A DNA stretch of 64,000 bases, taken from contig OY783192.1 in NCBI GenBank assembly GCA_963678675.1, positions 8,571,736 through 8,635,735 of the forward strand, written 5' to 3'. This DNA comes from Xiphydria camelus. Its lineage: Eukaryota; Arthropoda; Insecta; Hymenoptera; Xiphydriidae. A program made the translations under genes and the position numbers. The notes under the pieces are model-generated. The model searched no databases, was not told where the DNA came from, and worked only from the letters and a program-made list of their open reading frames with translations. Below, piece after piece: positions 1-11,099 of the stretch (positions are counted from its first letter, which is position 1; each line of letters starts with the position of its first letter).

Positions 1-259
1 GACCCTCACCACAACGGAATACTTGATCTGCAACAGTTAATAGATGATTTTTATTCGCATTGGCATGTTTATGATGATATTTGCAATTAATGTTCTACTC
101 GGACTGAAATGAGTCGTAAGGTCAGCATCGAAGCTGTAAATGATGTGGTAATAATTAAATTAAATTTATTTACGAGTAAGGGCGCAATTTCAGCGGTGCA
201 TGCAAAAGGATTTCTTAAAACTATTCCAACGTCTCAAGTTAATATATGTAACAACATAT

Positions 260-516
260 CTCGTCCCCTTCCTGCAAAGAGTCACTAACTAACATTTATC
301 ATCAACTGACTTAGTAGGTAGTTTCTGCTCTATAATATCGGTATTATATTTCGGTTGATGACTTTTTATGATGCGCGCATGCTCACTTCCAACGCATTTA
401 GCACTTAGTGAGTTTTACCATTTAAAGATTTAATAAAATTAAGCTACTAGGTCCAGTTAGGTGAATTTTACAAGATATGTTAGTTAGTGACTTTTTTTGC
501 AGGAAGGGGACGATAT
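260..516. mobile_element. Short TIR element (MITE) with CGTCCCCTTCCTGCAAA ends
   Basis: The termini are inverted copies: CGTCCCCTTCCTGCAAA at 262 and its complement ending at 512. Further in, AGTCACTAACTAAC is mirrored near 480. ACATAT lies on both sides (254-259 and 517-522) and may be the target duplication. The opposite arm of the outer inverted repeat (around 6,235) lacks this block, which supports a real insertion. It has no coding capacity. The superfamily is uncertain. Confidence 0.65.
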
Positions 517-971
517 ACATATACCCAGGTAGCACACTGACGTTAGAATAAAGTCTCAGACGTCATTTTTTGGTCAGTATAGGGTTTCAGACGTCAGTTG
601 TCGTAATATTAACGTCACAGGAACGTCATATTTACGACGTACCGTGGACGTCAAAATTCAACGTCTTTTTGACGGACCTTTTCCGTCATTTTTGATGACG
701 AACAAGACTTAGAAAAATTTCCGTCTCCTGCATATATAGGCTTGAAAATTTATTTGTGAATAAATGGACAAAAATTGTAATTTGTTCAATTATTAAATCA
801 ATAAATTATTTCATTTAATCTCCAGAGTATGTTGAGCAAATTATAAACTATACTATTTATTAAAAAGCACAGATTATTAAAGTAAATGAAAGACAATCAA
901 TTAATGTAGGATGATTAAACATTCATATAATTATTTATTTATTTATTTATTTATATTTATTTATTATTTAT

Positions 972-1023
972 TTCTTGCATAGACGCAAATTGATATTAGT
1001 ATCAATTTGCGTCTATGCAAGAA
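972..1023. repeat. Perfect 24 bp hairpin with 4-base loop
   Basis: Bases 972-995 and 1,000-1,023 are exact reverse complements (beginning TTCTTGCATAGACGCAAATT) separated by TTAG. The hairpin lies inside the TA-flanked element, just after an ATTT-repeat tract. An exact arm pair this long next to decayed sequence suggests recent formation or a very small inserted foldback. Confidence 0.9.
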
Positions 1024-1214
1024 TATTTATCAAAAGATACAATCATAAATTTAGAAAAATGTCGAGAAAAAAATAATACAATTATTATAAAATCTTATTT
1101 ATTCAAGCTCTTTCTTATTGAAAAGTAATATACATTTATTCATCAAACTTCATATGAACACTAATACATAGTAATAATATTCTTAACCACAGAAGCGTGC
1201 AGCAGATGAGGACT

Positions 1215-1295
1215 CGAGGACACCGACCGATCAACGAAGTTAAGCAGCGAAAAGTGCGGACACTAGTAGAATGGGTAACCGCTCACGATGAAGAT
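1215..1295 (+). pseudogene. 5S rRNA-derived segment
   Basis: The stretch from 1,225 reads GACCGATCAACGAAGTTAAG followed by CAGCG, then a diverged 15-20 bases, then ATGGGTAACCGC at ~1,271-1,282. These match the central, internal-promoter part of animal 5S rRNA (box A and box C regions) in the right order and spacing. The 5' and 3' ends of 5S do not match well, and several conserved positions differ, so it is not a functional 5S gene. Known 5S-derived SINEs (SINE3 type) use this same segment as a pol III promoter. Here it sits inside a TIR element. Confidence 0.75.
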
Positions 1296-1302
1296 ATACA
1301 TT

Positions 1303-1507
1303 CGGCGTCTCGGATTCTGTCGCTGGTGACTTTTTTTTAAATGTTATTTTTAAACGTACTAACCAATGATTAATCAATTCTCATGCTTTTATTAATGAGA
1401 GTAGACACTACCGTAGCTAATGAGGGCATGAGAATTAATTGTTCATTGGTTAGTACGTTTAAAAATAACATTTAAAAAAGTCACCAGCGACATAATCCGA
1501 GACGCCG
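1303..1507. repeat. Nested inverted repeat in the TA-flanked element
   Basis: CGGCGTCTCGGATT and CGCTGGTGAC, followed by an AT-rich arm to about 1,380, are mirrored at 1,410-1,507. The arms are about 85 bases with few mismatches and a short spacer. It directly follows the 5S-derived segment. No coding capacity. Confidence 0.8.
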
Positions 1508-2117
1508 GGTGTACGTCAGACCTAACCTTTTAGAACCGTCATTTTTTACGTCATCACAACGTACGGTAGAACGTCATTATGACGTGATTTGTCTGACGTC
1601 GTGTGGACGTGCAATTAAGCCGTCTTTGCGACGTTAAAATGACGTCATATTTTTCGTCATCTGACGTCAGAACTGACCTTCAAAAAACGTCATTTCGACG
1701 TTAGTGTGCTACCTGGGTACTGTCATAAGTGGTATCTTTATATGTGATGAAACAATTCGTCATGGTCATTGGAAGAGTAGACTTAGAGAGAGTTCAAGGT
1801 AAAACGTCTTCATGGATTTCTGTAGACGACCAAAATATAAGAGAAATCCGATGGTCTGTAAATTCGAAAGCGGTATATGTTTTATTTCTCCAAAATACTA
1901 AGGCAAAGTGAAAAATATAAGGGCTCTCTAGTCTATAAATCCTTTTCAAAATATTACGAGAATAAATCAAAAGTAACGTGGTTATAATTAATTGGCTCGT
2001 ATCGGTATAAAATGTGAGACTTTAATTTTGTGGTAATAAAAAGCTATTCTTCTACATGTACGTATCTTTCTCATGAATAAATTCCAAAAAGTAGTGAAAT
2101 CCCCCCACAAAAACAGA

Positions 2118-2796
2118 TTCTCTGTAAAAAAAAGGCGGCATGTTCATTCAGTGCCAACAAAAATTGATACGTAAAATACTCTCCAAAAAAGATTTGAAAT
2201 CAATTAAGATAGCCATGTTCAAGATTTATGTATTAAAAGTAAAAGGCATCATTTGAAAGGAAAATTATTGTAAATCAAGTTACTAAAAAATTCGACTAAA
2301 AAATGTTATAAACAAATTTTAATAAAAAAGAACTTGCCGCGTTTTTCCTTCAAAATAAAAAATTCAGACAGAATTATACTCGATGTTTAGGCACTTATGA
2401 TTTTAAATAAATTCATACACTTATATGATACCACCAGTATACCGAATGTCGCACGGGAAACCGATCAGGCGGGGGCCTTCTGAATTTCTCTGAATTTGAC
2501 TTCGGCAGTGCAATTTATGAATCACTCTAGCACCGTCAAAGCACTACCAATTATTCGGCATAATGGACAAAATATGAAAACTTAAACGCGGCAAGTTCTT
2601 TTTTATTAAAATTTTTTAGTAACTTGATTTACAATAATTTTCCTTTCAAATGATGCCTTTTACTTTTAATACATAAATCTTGAACATGGCGATCTTAATT
2701 GATTTCAAATCTTTTTTGGAGAGTATTTTACGTATCAATTTTTGTTGGCACTGAATGAACATGCCGCCTTTTTTTACAGAGAATCTGTTTTTATGG
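2118..2796. mobile_element. Palindromic element with AAACAGATTCTCTG ends
   Basis: Left terminus AAAACAGATTCTCTG (about 2,118) is mirrored at about 2,782-2,796. The arms run about 190 bases and include a shared block containing TTTGAAAGGAAAATTATTG. The core (about 2,435-2,545) holds a segment beginning TATACCGAATGTC with a run reading TTTGACTTCGGCAGT, both also found at the ends of the large palindrome at 8,757-12,205. A second, 5'-truncated copy lies at 5,237-5,835. Confidence 0.7.
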
Positions 2797-2798
2797 GT

Positions 2799-3550
2799 AT
2801 CTTTTACGGTAATTTTGAGAGTACTTAGAAAGTGGGGCCTCCCATAGAAATTTTGTAATAAATTTTTTAGTGATTTGAAAGAGTTAAATTTGCAATTTTC
2901 TTTATTGTAAAATTTTATTTTACAATCTTAACACATTCACTGCCGCTCTAATTTAGATACATTTTGCCTCATCCCAACTTCAAGTTAATAATTCTAACAA
3001 TAACAAAAAATATATAAAAATCGTCAAAATTCCGAACCACGTGCACGTTTACGTCAAAGTACCTTTACTCAAGTGCCAGCCTACACATCACATGTAATTG
3101 TTGTGCCGAGTTCACTAGTTGATAAAGAAGCCTGAATAGAATAGAACGCTTATAAGTGACAGCGGCACCCGCCCAACTCATCCGCTGACGCTTATAAGCG
3201 TTCTATTCCATTCAGGCTTCTTTATCAACTAGTGAACTCGGCACTGCAATTACATGTGTATATGTAAGCTGGCACTTGAGTAAAGGTACTTTGACGTAAA
3301 CGTGCACGTGGTTCGGAATGTTGACGATTTTTATATATTTTTTGTTATTGTTAGAATTATTAACTTGAAGTTGGGATGAGGCAAAATGTATAAATTAGAG
3401 CGGCAGTGAATGTGTTAAGATTGTAAAATAAAATTTTACATTTAAAAAATTGTAAATTTAACTCTTTCAAATCACTAAAAAATTTATTACAAAATTTCTA
3501 TGGGAGACCCCACTTTCTAAGTAGGTACTCTCAAAATTACCGTAAAAGAT
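2799..3550. mobile_element. Foldback element, arms about 370 bp
   Basis: ATCTTTTACGGTAATTTTGA at 2,799 is mirrored at the right end (3,550), and similarity continues to the centre near 3,165, so almost the whole element is one palindrome. The central arms, with a segment reading AAGAAGCCTGAATAGAATAG, are nearly identical. There is no ORF of note. It abuts the preceding palindromic element. Confidence 0.8.
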
Positions 3551-4254
3551 GTAGGAATTTAGTGTAAAAAAATTATGAAAATTAAAAATGACGGTTTTGA
3601 GATACATTTTTTGTTTCCATTTTCAAGAAAAAACGCAATATGAAAAAATAAAATTTTTTTTCGAAATCACAAAATACAAATTTTTCATTTGGGTCATTTT
3701 TTTCATATTGTGTTAATTTAAACCGTAAATCGTGATGAAAGGAAAAAAAATGAAAAATATAAAAATTAATAACAGCTGAACGACTTATGGAATCGTTCTG
3801 AAAATGTAGGCCAGTTTTTATATTGATTAAAGATACTTGAAAAAAAAAATCAATATCTAAATCGAAGAGCCAAAAATTTCTACTACTAAAAGTTGACATG
3901 GAAAATGACCCATATATGCATATCCCCAAGGCTGTACGACAGGAACAAAGTTAATTGTATTCCAACGAACATTATCCCGATGGCATCAAGCATTATGCCA
4001 CGTTACAACTTCTGTAGTTCCTTTTAACAAAAGATAATAAATATGCGACTACTAATCTGGTAGATAAAAGGAGCGAATATATAAATATACATTTATACAG
4101 TATTACAAGGACAATGGATTTGACTTAGCGATTCTTCATATAAAATTAAACAACGAGGCTTCTTTATGTATAGTTCTATCGCTCGTCCATCATTTCTTCT
4201 TCCTTCAAATAACTCGATCGTATATCGAGCAACCGAAGTGTCTTAGAACATTTC

Positions 4255-4841
4255 TACAGGGTGTCCCGGAAAATGTGAAAAATCTCTCGGATTCAGATAG
4301 AGCATGAAAAAATAAGATGACAAGTTCCTATAATTTTTTTTCCTACAGACCCTCCCTACGAAAATACAAAGATACCTACGGTAAAGGTACGACGAGAAGT
4401 GATATGGTCTTATCCTTTATTATTATGTTTCTCTAAAACGGTCCACTTTATCGACAATAAAAGAGTAGCTTTTTTTTAGTGTAAGGTTCAAGCTACCTGA
4501 TTTTTATTGTTTTAAGTCTTTATTACACAGGGTGTTAAAAATTTAGGCATTAAGTTGTAAAACTTAGTCCGCCACTGGCAAATTAAACAAGCTAATAATG
4601 TGTCAATGACATTATTTCAAGCGGTCCTTAGTAGTGTCTAACACATGTTCAAATTTTATAAAATTCTATTAAGTACTTTGAAAGTTATTCAAGAAAAACA
4701 GATTTCCAGCGGCGTCCTTCAGGGACAAATATCTTCGTAGGAAGGGCCTGTGGGAAAAAAATTTATAGGAACTTGTCATCTTATTTTTTCATGCTCTATT
4801 TGAATCCGGAAGATTTCCCACATTTTCCAGGACACCCTGTA
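4255..4841. mobile_element. TA-flanked MITE with CAGGGTGTCC termini
   Basis: TA followed by CAGGGTGTCCCGGAAAATGT at 4,255 is mirrored at 4,820-4,841 as ACATTTTCCAGGACACCCTG plus TA. The arms extend to about 130 bases and include CAAGTTCCTATAA and its complement. The TA duplication and the CAGGGTGTCC ends point to the Tc1/mariner group. It is about 587 bases with no transposase, so non-autonomous. Confidence 0.8.
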
Positions 4842-5236
4842 TACATGGGGCGTTCCATGCCAGATCGACAAGCCTCTAACCCTCGCCATCGCGGATTTGC
4901 TTCGCAATTTTTTACCTGTGTGCTCATCCTAAAAAGGTTTCAGTTTTTTAAAAAGATTCTTTCATGTGGTGCATTCATGAATTATGAACTTTTTAAGACA
5001 GCCAAGAAACGCAATTTTTTAATTTGGAAAAGTATCTCAAAGATTTTTTGAGAAGTTACAATTAGTTTAAGACTTGTCCAAAAGTGGTAAAATTTGGTTT
5101 ACTATTTTTTTTAACTAAGCCCTTTAGGTTGAGCACAATATAAGAAAAAATCACGAAGCAAATCTGCGATGATAAGGATCAAGAGCTTTTCGATCTAGCG
5201 CGGAACTTCCCATATGCATGCGTGTAAAAGATGATA

Positions 5237-5835
5237 TGTATAAAAAGTAAAAGGCATCATTTGAAAGGAAAATTATTGTAACTCGTTACTAAAAAATTCG
5301 ACTAAAAAAATTTAGGTATAAACAAATTTTCATAAAAAAGAACTTGCCGCGTTCAAGTTTTCATATTTTGTCCACTATACCGAATAATTTGCAGTGCTTG
5401 GACGGTGCTAGAGTGATTCATAAATTTCACTGCCGAAGTCAAATTCAGAGAAATTCAGAAGGCCCCCGTCTGATCGGTTTCTCGTGCGACGTTCGGTATA
5501 CTGGTGGTATCATATAAGTGTATGAATTTATTTAAAATCTCTCATAAGTGCATAAACATCGAATGTAATTGTCTGTAAATTTTTTATTTTGAAGGAAAAA
5601 ACGCGGCAAGTTCTTTTTTATGAAAATTTGTTTATACCTAAATTTTTAGTCGAATTTTTTAGTAACGAGTTACAATAATTTTCCTTTCAAATGATGCCTT
5701 TTACTTTTTATACATAAATCTTGAACATGGCGATCTTAATTGATTTCAAATCTTTTTTGGAGAGTATTTTACGTATCAATTTTTGTTGGCACTGAATGAA
5801 CATGCCGCCTTCTTTTACAGAGAATCTGTTTTTGT
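5237..5835. mobile_element. Second copy of the AAACAGATTCTCTG palindromic element, left end missing
   Basis: This stretch matches the element at 2,118-2,796 over most of its length (shared words: AAAAGGCATCATTTGAAAGG and GAACTTGCCGCGTT). It ends in CAGAGAATCTGTTTTTG next to the right arm of the outer inverted repeat. The left terminal ~90 bases are absent, so the copy starts at the internal block. It forms part of the symmetry between the two halves of the outer repeat. Confidence 0.65.
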
Positions 5836-6353
5836 GGGGGGATTTCATTACTTTTTGGAATTTATTCATGAGGAGAATACGTACCTACATGTAGGAGAAT
5901 AGCTTTTTATTACCACCAAATTAAAATCTCACATTTTAAACCGATACGAGCTAATTAATTATAACCACGTTACTTTTGATTTATTCTCGTAATATTTTGA
6001 AAGGGATTTATAAACTAGAGTGCCCTTATATTTTTCACTTTGCTTTAGTATTTTGGAGAAATAAAACATACCGCTTTCGAATTTACAGGCCATCGGATTT
6101 TTCTTATATCTTGGTCGTCTTCAGAAATCCACACATGTAGGCATTTTACCTTTAACTCTAACAATAAGTATACTCTTCCAATAACCGTGACGAATTGTTT
6201 CATCACATGTAAAGATACTACTTATGGCAGTATATATGTTGTTACATATTAACTCGAGACGTTGGAATAGTTTTAAGAAATCCTTTTGCATGCACCGCTG
6301 AAATTTTGCCCTTACTCGTAAATAAATTTCTCAAGTCACTCGCAAAGTTACGT

Positions 6354-6505
6354 ATACGCATCTAAGCGAATAGACCAATCAGGATCAAGTATTCCGTTGT
6401 GGTGGGGGTCCTGATTGATCTACTCGCTAAGATGCGTATACGTTCCTTGATACGGAATACTTGATCCTGATTGGTCTATTCGCTAAGATGCGTGCACGCA
6501 AAGAT
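6354..6505. repeat. Cluster of short direct and inverted repeats
   Basis: CGTATACGCATCTAAGCGAA (6,352), its complement near 6,427-6,445, and a third near-copy at 6,480-6,497 surround GGATCAAGTATTCCGTTG and its complement. One motif is therefore present in both orientations within 150 bases. The same motif (ACAACGGAATACTTGATC) opens the window at 11-28. It looks like stacked ends of foldback elements. Confidence 0.6.
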
Positions 6506-6837
6506 ACGAGCGAGTTCGAGAAAGGGGCCTCTGATCTGCCGGTAGCTGTCAATTAGGTTGGCTGGTGGTCGAGGAAGTAAACTTCGGCGCCATCGAGCTA
6601 AACACCCTTTTTGACCGCCTGATTTGAAATATCGATACCTTGCTTTGAAAACCTCGAAGTGCAATTTTTCACAAAAATTGCACTTACAAAATTTTTAAAG
6701 TAAGGTATCGATGGTATCGATATATCAATATGGCAGCCTACTTCATAGTAGGCATTTTGCAGGAGTAAAGAATGTAAATATAACCTTAATTTATGAATCT
6801 ATATGTAGTGAAATTGAAATAAAAAATGTAATATAAC

Positions 6838-7161
6838 ATGGTTTTTTCGTGTGCAGTACCGAGTTGTAAAAATAAATGAAGGTTCATGGTTCCTTCTGTA
6901 AAAAAATCGAAAGATATTCGTCAAAAGTGGCTCAATTTCTTAAAATATGCACCTCATCATAGAAAAGGATTATGCGAAATTCATTTTACTTCTGATCAAT
7001 TAATAACTTTTAGCGGTGATGCAGGTAAAAATGAAAATTATTTAGAGCGTGTTCACATAAATTGGCTGACAGTACTGTATTCCCATTCCGAAGTATGGGA
7101 ATGCAGTACTGTCAGCCAATTTATGAACATTTCTGATTTAATTAAATATGTATATTTATAG
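6838..7161 (+). pseudogene. THAP-domain fragment, broken
   Basis: An ATG at 6,838 opens M-V-F-S-C-A-V-P-S-C-K-N-K, then an in-frame TGA at 6,877-6,879. The same frame continues with R-Q-K-W-L-N-F-L-K and then C-E-I-H-F. This is the C-x4-C ... W ... C-x2-H pattern of a THAP (C2CH) zinc finger, found in P-element-type transposases and in host DNA-binding proteins. Only the DNA-binding part is present. After residue ~75 the frame runs into a hairpin (7,052-7,128) and stops. It is probably the remnant of a transposase N-terminus; a decayed host gene is less likely. Confidence 0.65.
7052..7128. repeat. Hairpin, arms about 35 bp
   Basis: TTCACATAAATTGGCTGACA at 7,053 is mirrored by TGTCAGCCAATTTATGAAC ending near 7,128. 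The symmetry continues through CAGTACTG and TTCCCATTCC to a 2-6 base centre. It interrupts the THAP fragment. Confidence 0.85.
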
Positions 7162-7285
7162 TACATATGGGGATTGTATTTGAATTTTATTTTGTAATTC
7201 ATTTTTACAATTTTTTTTACCAGTCACATTAGTCACATTAGTGCAGCATTAATAATATATTATAACCGTTTAAATTTGCCCGCGG

Positions 7286-8582
7286 GTGTTTGGCTCGGTG
7301 GCGCAATCTGCTTCAGTTTTGCCCAGCCAACCTCATTCGGGAGATCGAAGTCTCTAACCTCGAAATTGTTAATTTGTAAATAATACTGAATAATGTGTAG
7401 AAGTGATAAACAATTATTCGGGTTTCTTCGATGAGTTTCCCCAAGTGTTTAAAAATCGGTGTCCATAACTGTGGCTTCAACTTCCAGCGATTAAGTAAGT
7501 AATTACTGCAGAACGAATAGGTTACAAGATTTTCATGAAGTTTTTGACGGTTTTCTTGCATGTCCCCTTTCATAAGGTGCAAACAAAGAGGATGTAACTT
7601 CTGTCCTATCCTGAAGAAAATGAGTCGATCGACATCAGACATTGTCGAACTTATCACCGAGCGCCTTTCACCCACGGTATTTTCATTGCAATATGAGCTT
7701 TTCATTTCAACTATTCCTGCTTTAAATAACTTTCACTTCTTTTAAAGTATTTACCTTGTACGAATTGTTGATCGTAGGGGGCAGCAATCAATGATTGTGA
7801 CTAATCGTAGACAAATTATTCCTGCGATGATGTTCCAGTTGCGAAGCATACACTAGCAAGTCAGCTTACAGAGCGTCCGATGTTTAGTATTAACTTTACC
7901 TCTTTTGGAATACCCATCACCCAAGCATAATCACGATTATGTTAACGTTAATCGCAGAATAGACCGTGAGCTTGGGCACATTATCGCAGTAGTAGTTCGG
8001 CACACTTGTCTACGACGAGTCGCTATTATTGATCACTGCCTCCTACCACGAACAGTTCATAAAAGGTTATTAGCTTGAAAGAAGTAAAAGTTATTTAACG
8101 CTGGAATAGTTGAAACGAGAAGCGCGTATTGCAATTAATGTACCGTGGGTAATAGGCGCTCGGTGACAAGTCTGACATTCTCCAATGTCCATCGAGTCAT
8201 CTTTTTACGGACAGGACACGAGCTAGATCCGCTTCACTTGCACCTGTACGAGATGACATATCAGCAAATCATGAGTCTTCATGAAAATCTTCTAACCTAC
8301 TCGTTCTGCAGTAATACTTAATAATATCACTGGAAGTTGAAGCAACAGTTATTGGCAAAAATCGGACACCGGTTTTTAAACACTTGGGGAATATCATCGA
8401 AGAAACCCGAATGATTATTTCTTACCACTTCTACATATTAGTAATCATTATTTACAAATTAACGATTTCGATCTCCCGAATTTACAGGTACCGGGAGATC
8501 AGACTTTTGACACTTTTCGCTCAGCTCGTAAGACCGCAGCGCACTCTCCCGAAGCCAACTCTTAAAGCACCGAGCCAACCAC
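7286..8582. mobile_element. 1.3 kb foldback element related to the 8,757-12,205 palindrome
   Basis: GTGTTTGGCTCGGTG at 7,286 is mirrored at about 8,568-8,582. Arms of about 450 bases (to about 7,745 and from about 8,070) are similar but diverged, with a non-repeated centre. The arm block that includes ATTCGGGTTTCTTCGATGAG matches a block inside the arms of the neighbouring large palindrome (8,990-9,012), so both carry the same captured sequence. A 130-residue minus-strand open frame (7,313-7,705) covers one arm, but I recognise no domain in it. Confidence 0.7.
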
Positions 8583-8939
8583 TTCCAGCCAAATGTCAGG
8601 GAAATCCAAAATCAGGAGTTTTTGCCAGAGGACATTCGGTATATGTGTTACATACAGAAAAGTTATGATATTTTGTAATTTCCATCGTTACACTAGAGGC
8701 GAAGAAGAGATGAAATAGAAGTGAGGTACACGTACACTTCACGTTTGACAGGTCGGTATACCGTATGTCCAATGGCTAGTCGAGCAGGTGCAGCGACCTG
8801 AATTTTTCTGAAATTTGACTTCGGCAGTATTTTAGTTAGAGTTGGCTTTGGAAGATGGCGCTACGTACGAGCGAAATATTTGAAATGGTAAAAGCGGGAG
8901 GTAGATAAATGCGGGAGAAGTGAAGTGTAACCTCAAAAT

Positions 8940-9862
8940 TGTGAATGTTGGAATAATGGTGAGTAATTGTTTGAAACGATAAGACATAATAATTCGGGTT
9001 TCTTTTCGATGTTCAACCAAATAACACGACTGATATTTAATTGCAGAGAAAAACTGATGCGACTAGCAGTCGTGGAGGAAGGGGCTACCGTCAACGTGGT
9101 CCTCGCCAGAGTGGTCGAGCTCTGCCTCGTCGACGAAAGGTGCAATTGAAATGAAATTAAAGTCTGAGTCAAGGTGAAAATTGGAAGACATGGAAAGAAA
9201 ACGCGGTAGAGTCGCCGACAGAAGGAGTGAGTAAAGTGCGAAAGAAAAGTGCAGTGACGCCGAAAAACCATGGGAAGACAGTGACGAACAGCAGCAGCAG
9301 CTGGTCGACACTGCTCAACTCCGCACCAGCTCCTGAATGATATCTCGCCGATCGCGATACGCGGCCGCTCCGATGGACAACGATTCCAGACATTCGAATC
9401 GTAGTAGCAGCAAGGACAGCAGCAGCAGCAGCAGCAGCGTCAACGGCAGGGGTACTCTTTTAAAACGAAGGCAGTCCAAGACCGACTCGAATAGCTGTAA
9501 GAGAAAGACGCATCGGCGGAAACATGAAATATCGAAGCAAGACTTGCAATGAGAGTGTGGTAAAAGAAAGAAAAAAAATGACAGAGACGAGGCGACGAGA
9601 CAGAGGAGGAAGTCGTCACCACGAAGGGTTCCTGAAACGGTACCAGTACTAGCAACGTGTGAAGAGTTCAAGAGAACGGGACATCTACACCCAATCGCAA
9701 ATCATGCAGAGTTCCTGTGACATCCGACAGCGGCATCACGTCAGGAGTATGAACGGTGGAGAAGAACGGGAGCCTCGCTGAAAAAGGAAGGAGCAGTGTT
9801 GGCGATGGCGGTGACAGCCCGGATCATGAGCAAAGGCTGAAGAACCTTGAGCGTTTTGGATA
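8940..9862 (+). pseudogene. Captured host-gene fragment, left arm
   Basis: Near 8,959 the sequence reads ATG directly followed by GTGAGT, and a CAG at 9,043-9,046 closes a plausible ~85-base intron. Joined, ATG plus the next exon reads a short Arg/Gly-rich frame with S-R-G-G-R-G-Y-R-Q-R-G-P and ends at TGA near 9,150. Downstream frames contain E-K-P-W-E-D-S-D-E-Q-Q-Q-Q, a stop, then A-A-A-P-M-D-N-D-S-R-H-S-N-R-S-S-S-K and a lysine/arginine-rich stretch. A later frame gives S-P-D-H-E-Q-R-L-K-N-L-E-R-F-G. Frames are broken by stops, so it is not functional as protein. I cannot name the source gene. Confidence 0.55.
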
Positions 9863-11099
9863 AAAAGTGGACGTGACTCGAAGCAGTTATCGTAATCGAT
9901 TTACGCCGACACTGGTGCCGTAGCCGATCTCGATCACAATGAATTCTTCCAACTAGAGGCGGTTTCTATATCACTCGTCGCCGTTGATCCTTTCCCTCTT
10001 AATCCTTGTACATAATGCATCTGTTAATATGAAGTTTGATCTGAAACCCTTCCATCCTTCCTATTGTAACACTCTCGTAACAATACGGTCCGATTATTTT
10101 ATATTCATAAGGTTTTATCAGCTTTACGCGTTATTTCTCGTTATTTTCGTTATTTAACCTTGCATTTATACATTATTACTGGTGGATTAATAAATTAATT
10201 AATGAAAATGACTCTACTGGCTTGTGCTATTTTTCGTCCGGTATTTCCTTCCGCAAGATATTTGGATAAATGTACCCCTTCGATCTTGAAGAGTTTGGTT
10301 GGAATAAGCAAGACGGATAGTGGACAGAGTTTAGGCATTAGGAGGCATACAAGATGTCACAATCAGCAGGACAGGATTTCGTGTAATCATGATTTATAGT
10401 AAGTAAAGTGGATAGTAATCGTTTCTGTATCAACAAATCTGTGTTCAATTGATATTTTATACTTCATTAGTAGCTCTAAATGAGATACATCTATCTCATA
10501 GTTTACAGTACAAAATGTAATTTCCCCTGTGGGAGCTAATTTTATGAATGAAAAAATTCTAATAAATCATGATTACACGAAATCCTGTCCAGCTGATTGT
10601 GACATCTTGTATGCCTCCTAATGCCTAAACTCTGTCCACTATCCGTCTTGCTTATTCCAACCAAACTCTTCAAGATCGAAGGGGTACATTTATCCAAATA
10701 TCTTGCGGAAGGAAATACCGGACGAAAAATAGCACAAGCCAGTAGAGTCACTTTCATGAATTAATTTATTAATAATCCATCAGTAATAATGTATGAATGC
10801 AAGGTTAAATAACGAAAATAACGAGAAATAACGCGTAAAGCTGATAAAACCTTATGAATATAAAATAATCGGACCGTATTGTTACGAGAGTGTTACAATA
10901 GGAAGGATGGAAGGATTTCAGATCAAACTTCATATTAACAGATGCATTATGTACAAGGATTAAGAGGGAAAGGATCAACGGCGACGAGTGATATAGAAAC
11001 CGCCTCTAGTTGGAAGAATTCATTGTGATCGAGATCGGCTACGGCACCAGTGTCGGCGTAAATCGATTACGATAACTGCTTCGAGTCACGTCCACTTTT

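Larger units (their letters stand above)
522..1719. mobile_element. TA-flanked TIR element with many GACGTC-type motifs
   Basis: The element begins CCCAGGTAGCACAC after a TA (522-523) and ends with the exact complement before a TA (1,718-1,719). A TA duplication fits the Tc1/mariner-pogo group. Both subterminal regions (540-720 and 1,510-1,700) are packed with ACGTC and GACGT words. The centre carries a 24 bp perfect hairpin, a 5S rRNA-derived segment and a nested inverted repeat. No transposase is recognisable. The empty site is preserved near 6,230 in the opposite arm of the outer repeat. Confidence 0.8.
1..6440. repeat. Outer large inverted repeat, cut by the left edge
   Basis: Bases ~160-260 and 1,719-2,117 are the reverse complement of ~6,235-6,340 and 5,835-6,235. 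Bases 1-28 again match the complement of ~6,375-6,405, so the left arm continues beyond the window. The left arm carries two insertions (260-516 and 522-1,719) that the right arm lacks, so the right arm around 6,230 preserves the empty site. The interior is built of further palindromic elements (2,118-2,796, 2,799-3,550, 4,255-4,841, 5,237-5,835). There is no host coding sequence. The stretches 3,551-4,254 and 4,842-5,236 are AT-rich; the second is a diverged internal inverted repeat, and I see nothing else in them. Confidence 0.75.

Noticed and set aside
1215..1295. Functional 5S rRNA gene
   Set aside because: Only the central promoter region matches. The ends and several conserved positions do not.
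9315..9671. 118-residue leucine/serine-rich frame (also at 11,291-11,647)
   Set aside because: Antisense of the CAG-rich captured fragment. CTG runs give poly-Leu, and the copies mirror each other because of the palindrome.
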